The notes: generated by a model from the sequence alone, not told the origin. A stretch of DNA of 64,000 bases from Nakazawaea peltata (GCA_001599355.1 BCGQ01000005.1:500222-564221), one strand, 5' to 3'. Shown: positions 10,497-20,247, numbered from the stretch's first letter. Numbers and translations are program-made.

Positions 10497-11642
10497 ATGT
10501 CGTCATCTTCGTCGTTGTCTTCGGCCTCCGCCACAGGTCATATCGCACCAACTCAAATTAATAATAATCAGACAGGGATGAGCAGTCTCGCTGCATCGAT
10601 AAGTGAGCTGTCATCATCTCAAATACAACCTCCACCTGTTCTGCGTGGTCAGAGCCAACTTCAACTGATCCAAGTCCCCGAATGGGAGAGAGATGAGGAC
10701 GTCACTAACTGTTTCAACTGTGGGAAAGAATTTACATTCTGGATTAGGAAGCATCATTGCCGGAAATGTGGAAGAATAGCTTGTAATTCATGTACTCAGC
10801 ATATGATTAAGTATCTTCCATCGACTTATGTGGTATCCCCACCTTCTCAGATCTTTTTAGAGAGCCCTCATGTCGTTCATAGAACTTGTGATCCATGTTA
10901 TGAAGAGATTGAAATGATAAAGAGCGCATTATCGGATAGTTTGATTTTACAACATCGTCATCAACTGTCCCAAGCTGAACTGCAAGGTCTGTCATCTTCG
11001 AATCCACTGCCTCTGGCTGTTCCGATGAATGTTCTGTCCAGTAATACTACAGATGATCTGGTTTCTGGTAAAGATCAGACTTCTAGTCTGACTACTGAGT
11101 TGAGAGATGATACAGATAATGACAGTTTCCGTAACAGATGTCCAGTATGTTCCCAATTTATAGGATATCTTGCCGAACAACAGAAAGAAGAACATATTAA
11201 TGATTGTTTGGTCAATTTAGAATTTTCTGGATCTCCTAAACAACATCGGACTAATAATAGAATGATTGTCTATAAAATCAAAGGAGGAAACACATCTGGG
11301 CCTTCTGCTATCCGTATCCCAGAAGCCACTGGTGTTGCAAACACTACGTTAGGTGCACGTTCAATCGATACGATCACATCTAATTCCCATCAGCAAGATC
11401 TCAACTCAATTTTAAACCCTCTGAATTCGTCACAAGCTTCGACCTTAAATTCGATTAATGACGACACCAATCACGATGAGAAAGAAGACAATGAATGTGT
11501 GATTTGTTTTGAAGAATTTACAACTGGAGACAAAGTTGCCCGTATGGAATGTCTTTGTGTGTTCCATTACCGGTGCATAAAGGATTGGTTCAATAAGAAG
11601 GGCGCCCGAGAATGCCCTGTCCACACGCTTAATTACAATTAA
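10497..11642 (+). CDS. PIB1: FYVE-RING E3 ubiquitin ligase Pib1
   Basis: The 381-residue protein has a PI3P-binding FYVE finger at about 62-136 (W-x2-D start, RKHHCRKCG core) and a C-terminal RING-H2 at about 333-376 (ECVICFEEF, HYRCIKDW, CPVH). This is the order found in S. cerevisiae Pib1 (286 aa), an endosomal and vacuolar ubiquitin ligase. The N-terminal and middle linkers are Ser, Asn and Gln rich. Between the two domains lies an extra C-x2-C-x14-H-x3-C module (C215, C218, H233, C237) that looks like a UBZ4 or Rad18-type ubiquitin-binding zinc finger. I do not recall this in S. cerevisiae Pib1. The RING is nearly at the C-terminus, as in the family. Confidence 0.9.
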   Translation: MSSSSSLSSASATGHIAPTQINNNQTGMSSLAASISELSSSQIQPPPVLRGQSQLQLIQVPEWERDEDVTNCFNCGKEFTFWIRKHHCRKCGRIACNSCTQHMIKYLPSTYVVSPPSQIFLESPHVVHRTCDPCYEEIEMIKSALSDSLILQHRHQLSQAELQGLSSSNPLPLAVPMNVLSSNTTDDLVSGKDQTSSLTTELRDDTDNDSFRNRCPVCSQFIGYLAEQQKEEHINDCLVNLEFSGSPKQHRTNNRMIVYKIKGGNTSGPSAIRIPEATGVANTTLGARSIDTITSNSHQQDLNSILNPLNSSQASTLNSINDDTNHDEKEDNECVICFEEFTTGDKVARMECLCVFHYRCIKDWFNKKGARECPVHTLNYN

Positions 11643-11789
11643 TTACGATAATTACCGAGATATATAGAGACCCTCGTTTATGAATGTTATGAAATATGAT
11701 GAGAATATGTAGAAATATGTAGATTAGGTTCCAGAACTCGTGTGTATGGATAACGTTGTGCACCCTAAACCGTTACTAAATCAATAGAA

Positions 11790-11819
11790 GCCAAGTTCTG
11801 TCACGCCAAGTTCTGTCAC
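11790..11819. repeat. Perfect 15-bp tandem duplication
   Basis: GCCAAGTTCTGTCAC is present twice head to tail with no mismatch, about 150 bp downstream of PIB1. It looks like a recent slippage or duplication event. Confidence 0.9.
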
Positions 11820-11940
11820 CATAGATACGTGAACCCTCCTACAAAGTTCTGGATCTCCACATAGCCCACAATAGGTGCCGATAACAAAAGGTGCAGCATC
11901 TGCACGTACTTTTGAGGATCAGGAAATCAAAATAGGGGTA

Positions 11941-12077
11941 ACGCGTTTGGACGTGTCGCAGCCCTTAAATGGCCGCTTCGAGACCAATTCCCCAAAGAGG
12001 TCGAAGCATAGTGGCTGAAAAAGCAGCAGTGGCAGATCGTGTGCCTTGCTTACAAAGAGAAAAAGTTAAAAACGCGT
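11941..12077. promoter_or_regulatory. Two MCB (ACGCGT) boxes
   Basis: ACGCGT occurs at 11941-11946 and 12072-12077, 820-950 bp upstream of the GIC-like gene. MCB boxes bind MBF and drive late-G1 transcription in budding yeasts. A SCB-type CACGAAA lies closer, at 12483-12489. The distance is long, so function is inferred only from the cluster and from the known G1 expression of GIC genes. Confidence 0.4.
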
Positions 12078-12890
12078 TGAGTAGGGAGAAATTTTATAGA
12101 AAATTTCCTAATTGGGTAAATTTAAAGTAGGTAATTACAAGAGAAAGCTTACAATAGAGAAGTGGTTGACAACGGGGAGATGATAGGTTGTAAATAGGTG
12201 AGAATAGGGCTGAAGATAGAGAGCAGATCTTGTATTGAAGTTGGGTGTTATTTGAAGTCAATAATGTAACCTGTTCAGGTATTCAGTTATCCATCTCGAT
12301 ACCTTACTAGCCACATAGTAATGCTCTATTTCTCCTACTAAATCTCTCCTACTAACTCCCTCCAACTCCCTCCCACTCCCTCCCAATCGCCTCCAAAAAA
12401 CTTCTTCTAAACCTAAATATGCAAAGTCACGCACAATAAAACTAACACAGATCTACGCGCATATTAATTCTACACCAAAAATCACGAAATTAATCTATAA
12501 TAAGCTCATTTAAATCTGTCAGAAGTACTGAAATTCCGTCTGCTCAACCCCTAATCCTTGATATCCCCCTTACTCCGTCTACCTTGCTCTCTCTCTACAG
12601 CTCCTCCCCCTCCAACTCTTCTCCCAAATTACTCTCCTCTGCATGTCTCACCCATGCATTCCCACCGATCTTCCTCCCTTATTTCTTAACTCCCTCTGCA
12701 GAAACGCTACTTTAAGGGAGCAAAAAAATGATGATGCGAACAATAGGAGAATTTTTTCTCCCCTTTTTGGTATTTTTTCTTATTTTGTCTTGTTTTACGA
12801 GTTGCATAAGGTTGAGTACTTAAAGAATGGGACATCCGTTGGGCGTGTGGAGAATTTTTCGAGTTGTAGTTCAATAGCTAAAGATACAAG

Positions 12891-14045
12891 ATGCAATTAC
12901 CTGACCGTCAATATGAAGATGTTTTGGTGACTCAGATGCACTCGTTGTGGATCGACGAGCCATCCACCGCCGCCAGAGCTACAAGCGCCAAAAGAAAATC
13001 CATTTACAGTATGGTTGGTCAAGACAAGAGTTTGGGACTGGGGTCTTCTGCTGGAGTTTCAACTTCATCTGCTTCTGCTTCCCCTCTCAAGGGAAATGCT
13101 CACGCAAATGAGAGAAAGACAAAGAAATGGTTATCCAAGACTTTAAATTCAATGATCAACTCTTATAATAAGCCTGTTAAGGTCACTAACTCTCAACCTC
13201 ACGTTAGTATTTCGACACCATTTGACTTTTCACACCTTGGTCACATTTCTGATGATGCTACCTTTGGTGTGGACAAGCTTTTCAATTTATGTGACAAGGA
13301 AGCTGAAATTATCACTAATATTTTGGCTCCAAATCTGGTCCCTCAAGATAAGCTGCTTCCAGAACCCCCAATGGAGACCCTTCCTGAGGATGCTCCTGCT
13401 CCTTTCACACCTACGAGAAAGCTGCCAACTAGAGCTGTTTCAAGTTTTACTACTATGCCAATTGAGAATCCTAAACTGCTTCCAAGATCTACAAGTGAAA
13501 AGTCGGTCAACTCGTCTTTGATATTCTCCAGATCGAATTCTATCAATACTTTGGCCACTTCTGTCTCCCCTCCAAGACCTAACATGCACAAAAAATCTCT
13601 GAGTGGTAATAGTTTGAAGGATCTTTTTGAGTTGGAGAAACAACATCAACGTTCTCTTTCGAATGCTTCTGCTGGTTCTTATTTGGATCAGTTTAAGACC
13701 AACTCGATCATAATTAGAGAAGAAGATGACGAAGAATTGGATATTCCTACAGTTCCGCTGGATGAATTAAGAGACTACGAAGAGAGAGTTCCTTCTCCTA
13801 CTACATCTTACTCTCAATCAAGTGAAGAGCATCTCAACAACAGTTCCTTCACTTCTCAAGAAGCCTCCGAAGATAACGAAATGTACCAACAAGGCTCCAA
13901 TTCTAGTGCTGAAGACCTGATTCAAGCAAGCTTCAGAGCCGGAAAGTACACAAGAAGATCAAGATTATCATTACAGACTGCTCGTAAGAGTATTGTCGTA
14001 TTTGCTGACGAAGATGGTGACGAAACCACCTGTGCCTCGAACTAA
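12891..14045 (+). CDS. CRIB-motif Cdc42 effector, Gic1/Gic2-like
   Basis: This 384-residue, Ser-rich, mostly disordered protein carries a CRIB motif at residues 107-120 (ISTPFDFSHLGHIS), matching the IS-x-P-x2-F-x-H-x2-H consensus for binding GTP-Cdc42. The N-terminus has QMHSLWIDE (15-23), which resembles the conserved QMKSIWIDE of S. cerevisiae Gic1/Gic2. A basic stretch (KTKKWLSK) precedes the CRIB, as in Gic proteins, where it helps membrane binding. Gic proteins link Cdc42 to polarity and bud emergence. Length is close to Gic2 (383 aa). An acidic patch (REEDDEELD) and many S/T-P sites follow. Identification rests on motifs recalled from memory. Another CRIB effector without a kinase domain is possible. 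Confidence 0.7.
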   Translation: MQLPDRQYEDVLVTQMHSLWIDEPSTAARATSAKRKSIYSMVGQDKSLGLGSSAGVSTSSASASPLKGNAHANERKTKKWLSKTLNSMINSYNKPVKVTNSQPHVSISTPFDFSHLGHISDDATFGVDKLFNLCDKEAEIITNILAPNLVPQDKLLPEPPMETLPEDAPAPFTPTRKLPTRAVSSFTTMPIENPKLLPRSTSEKSVNSSLIFSRSNSINTLATSVSPPRPNMHKKSLSGNSLKDLFELEKQHQRSLSNASAGSYLDQFKTNSIIIREEDDEELDIPTVPLDELRDYEERVPSPTTSYSQSSEEHLNNSSFTSQEASEDNEMYQQGSNSSAEDLIQASFRAGKYTRRSRLSLQTARKSIVVFADEDGDETTCASN

Positions 14046-14635
14046 AAATGTTCAAGGCCCCAAATTTTTAATGGAGTTTAATTTTTTTTCACGCTTGTTT
14101 CTTTGCTTTGTTGTTTCCTTGCTTGCTGAAGCCTTGTATTCTTATATACCAATTAATTCAATTCTTTCTGTATTACATCTTATTCGTTTGGGGTACGCCT
14201 TTTTTTTGACTATTCTCTAAGAGATTTTCTTTTTCCCCCTTATGCAGGTAATTACACTTCCGGAAAAGGAAAAAATGGTAATTTAGTCGACGCAGAACTT
14301 TTCGCGGAGACGAGAAAAAATTGGATCTAGAATTTGTGAGATGAGACAGCGGTACTAATAGGTAGAGAATTTTGGTAGAGAATTTTAGTATATTTCTGTG
14401 TATCTCGATATGTATGAACTTAATATGTGGAGAAGGAGTAGTTTCGAAATGAGAATCTTTAGTAGTTGAAGGTATCTTTGTAGTTGTAAGTAGTATAAAA
14501 TATATATTTTAGAGAAGGAAGTTGATTATCTTAGGATATTTAGGTTAAAAGTTCAAAGTTGTTGTATTGTCTTGAGAAATCTACAAGTAATTGTAATACT
14601 CGATTCCAAGAAGTATGACGAATGAATCATAACAC

Positions 14636-14670
14636 GGTCTCAAGAAGGGTCTCAGGAAGGGTCTCAAGAC
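14636..14670. repeat. 12-bp tandem repeat, 2.9 copies
   Basis: GGTCTCAAGAAG, GGTCTCAGGAAG and GGTCTCAAGAC follow head to tail in the intergenic region. No function is apparent. Confidence 0.85.
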
Positions 14671-15238
14671 TGAAGCCCAGACCCCAAGTCATTTCACCAC
14701 ACTATGGTTCTCACAGGTACCACAAAGTAATCAAGCATTGACTTCCCAATACAGAGATTTCCATTTTAAGTAATTCAAAAGGATTGCGCTTATCGCGGAT
14801 GCACCTAACTAGTGACGTATTTGGGGTGTACCTGATATTTACACCAAGGCAATGAAAAACGAAGATAATCAGGGAAAGGATAAAACTGTGAGCCAGGAAG
14901 CATACTCAACGAAAATAAATCATAAAACACGTGAACAAATATCAACAAATATCCTCATTCATATATTAAAGATACATTTAGTCACAATTTTATTATTAAT
15001 TTAATGCTAAGGAGGGGAAGGGATCGCAGGAAACCTTATCCTTAGGTTGTATCCACATGATTCTCTCCGTAGTTCGTGATAGAGTTCTCATCCTCCCATC
15101 TGCTCTCCTTTTTTTCCTTTCCCTCATCTTCTCTCCCCTCTGTTTCCCTCCCTCTGATTCTTTCCATTTTCTCCGCTTGCCCTCCCTTCCTCCACAATTA
15201 TGACTAAATCTTATCGCTCTAAAGCGAAAATTTTTTAT

Positions 15239-15245
15239 TGACTCA
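15239..15245 (+). promoter_or_regulatory. Gcn4/AP-1-type site TGACTCA upstream of the CASTOR-like gene
   Basis: This perfect TGACTCA lies 93 bp before the ATG of the CASTOR-like gene. Gcn4 binds this sequence during amino-acid starvation in yeasts. Position and match are good, but one 7-mer can occur by chance. Confidence 0.5.
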
Positions 15246-15337
15246 TTTTCCACTCTATATTTAAGCAGGGGTAATTCTGGGGATTAATATTGAGATAATA
15301 CTGGGAAAATTATATAGGGGAAGAGACAAGTAAAAGC

Positions 15338-16621
15338 ATGAACAACACTCAGGTTCAGCTTTCTGATACAAAAGTGAGAATATTGTCTATCCCAAGGGAG
15401 GATTACTGGATTTTCAGCAGTGGTATTTTACGTCTTCTTAACCAGTCTATAAACGGAGACGCCGGGTCAGATGGAAGTTGTAGTGACCAATATTCTAGTG
15501 ACGAAGATGAAGATTATGACGCAGATGATGTTGAGAGTGGAGCATCTTCACTTTCTGATTGGTCTGCCTCTGAAAAACTGCGTAGTGGAGGTAAAAACCC
15601 TCGGCTTGCCCAGGCCATGAATGCCAGTATGACTTTGGATAGCAGTATCAATGATTTGAAGCTACAAGATTCGTTAGAACTGAATGGAAACGACGATACT
15701 GCAGTAACAGACCCAGAAGAAGAATTCTTTCATATTCTGTTCACCGGAAATGAATGTACTATTATTTTCAGCGAGTGGTTTTTGAGTTATTTTGAGGAGC
15801 TGATCGCGACTTCGTCCAATTTGGGATTGAATGTGCAGTTATTCCCGGATAGTTTTTATCTTCTTGAGATTGCAGGTGATGGTTTGAATATCGGAAAGCG
15901 TGTGGTTGAAATTACAAGTCCCTTATACGAGGGTGGAATATCGTTATTCTTCTTGAGTAACTACTACTCAGATATTGTATTAGTACCGGATTTTGCTAAA
16001 GAAAAGGTTGTGACGTTATTGGAGGCGAGAAATTTCCAAATCTCTAGTCATTCGAGTTATAATGCTATGGGAGCCACCTCAGATGAGAAAGCCTCAGATT
16101 CCAGAAACAAATCTGCCGAGTCTTCACAAAGTGATGAACTGACTGAAGAAGAAGATGTATTTGATAAATATGAAGGTAAGATCAAGCCAGACGTTTTGGC
16201 TTCTACAAAATTACTTCTAACAGGCTCCAGATCAACAGACAACAGGTTTATTTTGGAACAAACCATCCTTCTGTTGACCTGTAACCCCCCTACAAAACAC
16301 TCAAAGAATGATAAATTCCCTAAAATATTCAGCATAACAAAAACATTACAAGGAGAAGTACTGCTTCTACTTCCAAGAAACTTCCACAAGTTCTTTGGGT
16401 TCCATGCCAGAAACTTGGTCGGATCATTGGATGAAATAATGGTGCCAATTATGATTGATTTATTTACGTTGCCGATCGATAGTAAAGGTATTGTTAGTGG
16501 AGTTCTGAAAAAGTTGATTTCGAACTTTAACGACCTCGAGATGTCTTATCTCAGTATGGCCAGATCCCTGATTGTAATGATCCCATTCGAGGACCTGGCC
16601 ACCGTCAAAAACATTCTTTGA
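15338..16621 (+). CDS. CASTOR/GATSL-family ACT-domain protein (amino-acid sensor-like)
   Basis: This 427-residue protein follows human CASTOR1/2 along its length. The N-terminal VRILSIPREDYWIF corresponds to the first ACT strand. FFHILFTGNECTIIF matches the segment FFSLTETPEDYTIIV. SPLYEGGISLFFLSNYYSD matches APLADQNISVFMLSTYQTD. The C-terminal half (GIVSGV to VKNIL) matches the fourth ACT repeat. Human CASTOR1 binds arginine and relieves GATOR2 inhibition of TORC1. The yeast protein carries acidic, Ser-rich insertions at about 40-115 and 245-275. At the position I align with the arginine-contacting Asp of the last ACT repeat there is a CTG codon (16568-16570), that is Ala here, so ligand binding may differ. 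Family is fairly sure, ligand unknown. PIB2, a TORC1 regulator, is the next gene. Confidence 0.75.
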   Translation: MNNTQVQLSDTKVRILSIPREDYWIFSSGILRLLNQSINGDAGSDGSCSDQYSSDEDEDYDADDVESGASSLSDWSASEKLRSGGKNPRLAQAMNASMTLDSSINDLKLQDSLELNGNDDTAVTDPEEEFFHILFTGNECTIIFSEWFLSYFEELIATSSNLGLNVQLFPDSFYLLEIAGDGLNIGKRVVEITSPLYEGGISLFFLSNYYSDIVLVPDFAKEKVVTLLEARNFQISSHSSYNAMGATSDEKASDSRNKSAESSQSDELTEEEDVFDKYEGKIKPDVLASTKLLLTGSRSTDNRFILEQTILLLTCNPPTKHSKNDKFPKIFSITKTLQGEVLLLLPRNFHKFFGFHARNLVGSLDEIMVPIMIDLFTLPIDSKGIVSGVLKKLISNFNDLEMSYLSMARSLIVMIPFEDLATVKNIL

Positions 16622-18885
16622 AAAACCTGTATATTTTTGTATATTATAGATTTATAGCCGACTTTGAACCGACTTTGAACCGACTCCTGGGGTAGTGCAT
16701 ATTCTTACATAGAAACTGTTTCCGTTAATTTGCTGCTCTCTGGACATGACAAAGGGCAACAAAAAATAAGCGGTGCTCAAGGTGGAAAAGAACAATAAAG
16801 TTTTGAAAATATGTACATATTTTGTGAGTTTTTGAGTAGATTTAAACAATAAGGATTTGCAATAGCATCCTAGCTCGCTCCTTGGTCTATGAATTTAAAT
16901 TGCAGGTCCGATCCTCAACGGTGTATTTGGTTCAAGGAGAAACCCGGAAAGTGGAGGTGATATTAAGCCAGGCAGGAGACTAATGAGTGAGACATGGTGG
17001 AAGCGAAAATTTTTTTTAGTGGTTATTGTAAAAACAACTGGAAATTTGGGTTTGGTTTTTCGCCATCTTGGAGAGAGCAAAAAAAAGTCAAAGGGTTACC
17101 CGGATATTGGGCTGCATAACGTAGGCAAAGAATTATTTCTATTGTATAGAGGGGGTCGATTTAGGCAGGTGTTGTAGGGAAAGTATTACATAAGCTTGCA
17201 CAAGGAGGGGAGAGGAGGGGTTAGGGGCGAAAAAAGCGATACATTGTCTGGAGATCACCAGTAATTTGCTTTGGTAATATTTAGCAAAGACCGAGTTTGC
17301 TTATAGAAGGGATTGACGAGGATCGGAGCAGCAGTCTCTCAGATAGTTGCTCAAGACCCTATGTAAGAGACTGTAACCGTTTAAGCACCACACGAGTCTC
17401 AGAAGGAAGTACGAGATATGTGAGACAATCAGTAGCATTTGTAATTCTTCGAATCTGATTTGCCCCAGGGCCTATGTCAAGTAAACAGTTGCCTAAACGG
17501 GAATCAAGCGACAGGTAGTAACAAGTCCCCACTGCATTAGGCAGGAAGTATGCGGAAAACCAATATTTTCATATGCAAACCAGCCAGGTATTAAGGTTTC
17601 CGAAGCCTACTCTTGTGACTTGAATTTTGAGTGTGATTTTTGCTTTGTAGTTATTGAAGTAGTGCATGCATCGGATCTTTTCAGCTTTACTGAGCGAAGA
17701 AATATGTTTAGAAAGGTGCATAATAGAAAGGCCAGAAGGGCTTGAAGTAGGCGTAAAATCTGTAGGGTATAGGATTTAGAGAGGTTTGCCACGGTGCTTA
17801 GATATGTCAGTTAGGCGAGATAAGAGAAGTGAGTGTGAGAGCGTATACGAAGTGTATAGGAAAAGCTTCTAAGAAGCATATAAGAAGCATATAGGTTAAA
17901 GCGTCAAGGGAGAAACATATGGTAGATGTGGAACGATTTCACTTCCGATCAAACGGAGTTACCCAGTCAAAAAAGGTAGCGAAGATCTTCATTGCATTGT
18001 ACCAATTTTTTAAGTAGTATCAAATTCGCACTGCTTCTCAAAGTAGAGAGCTCAGTAGGCATATTAAAATTTTCTTTTTTTCCCAAAATTCTTGTATGGA
18101 TTTTTTTGCCCTTGTTGTATTGAAGCTCGGGATTTTGCGTCTTTGCAGAGCTTGGTTTTCGTTTGCCCTGTCTGTAGCACAGCCTAAATAAAAAACGCTA
18201 AAGTAGCCGATTAGTTCTTTGCCAAGTAACAGAGCACACGAAAAACAGGTGATCATATGACTAAGGGGATGGAAACGTCGTAGTTAAAGGGATCAAATGT
18301 AATTCTCCGAAACCTTGGTAATTTCATCTTGTCACTGCACAGTCTTAAACATTTAAGAATATCATGATATATTTCGGGAGCTTGCACGAATCAAATTTTC
18401 TATTATTAACTTTACGATTCCTATTTGTTACGTTCACAAGGGCATAGAATTCAAGCAGCACCAGCTTTTCTTTTGTTTAATTGCCAAAATCAGACTAATT
18501 CCTCTTTTCTTTTTCAATTTCCCTGCTGCAACAAAATAAAAAATCAGACTCGGGACTTTTTTAGATTTATTAATCCTTTTTTTTGATTTCTGCTGCATTT
18601 GATATATATTATTTGAATTCCCGTCCAGGTATTTGCCTTGATGACAAACTGCTGTTAATTTGATTGAATTCATTCAAGATCTTGCGATCTATATTTATTT
18701 GGAATCTGAGCTACCTCATAAGGCCGTCTAGCTGATTCACACACGCCACTTCATTAGTTATTTACTTAAAACCCCTCCAGATATTCCCTCCCAGACATTG
18801 AGTCACTACATTTTAATAAGAATTTCGAGGGTATTTAATTGACAAGTTGATGAATTTCAAACTCTTTTACTAATCACAAAACAAT
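16622..18885. other. 2.26-kb gene-free region upstream of PIB2
   Basis: This is the longest gene-free stretch of the window. No frame over 80 residues is credible. It begins with an 11-bp tandem repeat (CCGACTTTGAA, 16658-16679 plus a partial copy). The part from about 17225 to 17760 is less AT-rich than its flanks and has a perfect 8-bp stem (17332-17339 with 17366-17373), so a non-coding RNA gene is possible, but no known RNA family was recognised. A Gcn4-type site lies near the PIB2 end. Confidence 0.5.
18799..18805 (+). promoter_or_regulatory. Gcn4/AP-1-type site TGAGTCA upstream of PIB2
   Basis: This perfect TGAGTCA lies 87 bp before the PIB2 ATG, almost the same spacing as the TGACTCA site of the neighbouring CASTOR-like gene. 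Confidence 0.5.
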
Positions 18886-20247
18886 ATGAGCATGGCAACT
18901 ATGCAACAGAATGTTGTCCCAGACGAGGCACAAAGGCATAGCCCAACTGGAGAACAACTGACTAAAGAAGAATTATCTTGCTTCTCCTTCAAGAAACAAC
19001 CAATCCCATCCAGAGTATCATGTCACTCTGCGATCTCGTCGTTCATCGATCCTGATCACTCCCTCAGCAATGTGGGATTACAAAACAAAAACAAAACTAT
19101 CAACCCGGAGCTGGACTACCAGTTGAGTTATGACGAGCAGATCAGGGCTCCTAGAATGAGCACCTTATCGAAGACAAATTCCATAGTGAGGATCCTGGAA
19201 CATGAACCTTTAGGAGATTGTGACTATCTCCACCGTAATTCTAATGACTCCACTGGTGCTAATACCACCAATGCTAATGATCAGTTTTCAAATTCTTCCA
19301 GAAATACCTCGGCAACATCCAGTAATTCTATGGATTTGTTAGCTAGTCTGAAGTTACAAAACATCGTGGAGAAGTCTCTGGAGTTGCAAGATCAACAACA
19401 GAGCAATCAAAAGACATACTGCCCGGCAGTTTACGATTTGTCCCAACATACAAGAAGGTACTCATCTCCATGTGTTTCTTCGGAGAAACCACAAGAAAAA
19501 TTACCACATATGCCAGGGAATAGTAACTATGCAGAGGTTGCAAAACGTGCATTATTGAACCTTCAGACTAATACCACTACGATGGAGAATATGAGACGCA
19601 AAGATCCACGTGAACGGATCATTGCTGATGGACCAGTGAGACAAATCGAGGAGCCAAAGACTCCTAATTATATCCCGGCAGTTTTAAGGCCTCCAAATTT
19701 CCAGTCGTCGCATCGTAAACCTTCGTTCTCGTCATCATTGGAGGCTGGACCAGATGAATTAGTTGGCACATCTCCTTCCGGATCAGGATCTGGAATGAGA
19801 TCTCCAAGCCAAGAATCCCAGCTGATTCTTGCTTCTAACGGAGTCACCAAATTTATGGAATTACCTAGGGACCACTGGGTTCCAAACCACGAGAGACTGG
19901 AATGTACTGCATGCCATTCCAAGTTCAGCATTATCAACAGAAAACACCATTGCCGTAAATGCGGAGATATTTTCTGTTTCAACTGCTGTTATATTCGTGC
20001 CTCGTTGAATTTCAGATTGAATTTCGATCTCATTAATGGGGTGGTGGTCAAGGTATGTAATGGTTGTGGAGTACAGTACAACAGGTACATTAGAGAGACA
20101 TTTGCTTCTGGACGTGGGGCCCAGAAGAAAGATAAGATAGATGATGGGGATTTCAAGGACCGTCTTAATGGGAATGGAGAGTTACTTGATCGTGAACGTA
20201 AGGGATCGACTCAAGTGCCTATAGATTGGAATTGGAGTTCATTTTGA
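18886..20247 (+). CDS. PIB2: FYVE-domain TORC1 regulator Pib2
   Basis: The 453-residue protein has the three marks of Pib2: a conserved central helix region with NYIPAVLRPP (about 271-280), a FYVE finger at about 325-400 (W-x2-NHERLEC, RKHHCRKCG, VCNGCG) and the C-terminal tail motif ending in DWNWSSF. In S. cerevisiae (635 aa) Pib2 sits on the vacuole and endosomes through PI3P and activates TORC1 in response to glutamine, with the tail motif essential for activation. This copy is shorter, mainly through a shorter disordered N-terminus, but keeps all the key parts. It lies 2.3 kb after a CASTOR-like gene and has a Gcn4-type site in its promoter. Confidence 0.93.
   Translation: MSMATMQQNVVPDEAQRHSPTGEQLTKEELSCFSFKKQPIPSRVSCHSAISSFIDPDHSLSNVGLQNKNKTINPELDYQLSYDEQIRAPRMSTLSKTNSIVRILEHEPLGDCDYLHRNSNDSTGANTTNANDQFSNSSRNTSATSSNSMDLLASLKLQNIVEKSLELQDQQQSNQKTYCPAVYDLSQHTRRYSSPCVSSEKPQEKLPHMPGNSNYAEVAKRALLNLQTNTTTMENMRRKDPRERIIADGPVRQIEEPKTPNYIPAVLRPPNFQSSHRKPSFSSSLEAGPDELVGTSPSGSGSGMRSPSQESQLILASNGVTKFMELPRDHWVPNHERLECTACHSKFSIINRKHHCRKCGDIFCFNCCYIRASLNFRLNFDLINGVVVKVCNGCGVQYNRYIRETFASGRGAQKKDKIDDGDFKDRLNGNGELLDRERKGSTQVPIDWNWSSF

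Larger units (their letters stand above)
11643..12890. other. Gene-free region upstream of the GIC-like gene
   Basis: No supported gene is present in 1.25 kb. It contains a perfect 15-bp tandem duplication (GCCAAGTTCTGTCAC at 11790-11804 and 11805-11819), two MCB boxes, one SCB box, and a pyrimidine-rich repeat of ACTCCCTCC at about 12353-12385. A short frame beginning at ATG 12643 overlaps the next gene in another frame and looks accidental. Confidence 0.55.
14046..15337. other. Gene-free region upstream of the CASTOR-like gene
   Basis: No supported gene. A 12-bp repeat (GGTCTCARGAAG) runs almost three times at 14636-14670. A Gcn4-type TGACTCA lies at 15239-15245, close to the next gene. 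Short frames within the region are T-rich or purine-rich and look accidental. Confidence 0.55.

Noticed and set aside
12643-12930. 95-residue open frame overlapping the start of the GIC-like gene
   Set aside because: Composition is not protein-like and it overlaps the real start in another frame. It would matter only if transcription begins upstream of it.
14747-14758. U6 snRNA-like word CAATACAGAGAT
   Set aside because: The following bases do not continue as U6 (no GATCAGCAG) and no U6 partner segments are nearby.
16860-16920. tRNA-like boxes (TAGCTCGCTCC and GGTCCGATCC)
   Set aside because: No acceptor stem pairs and no proper anticodon arm could be drawn. The B box is imperfect.
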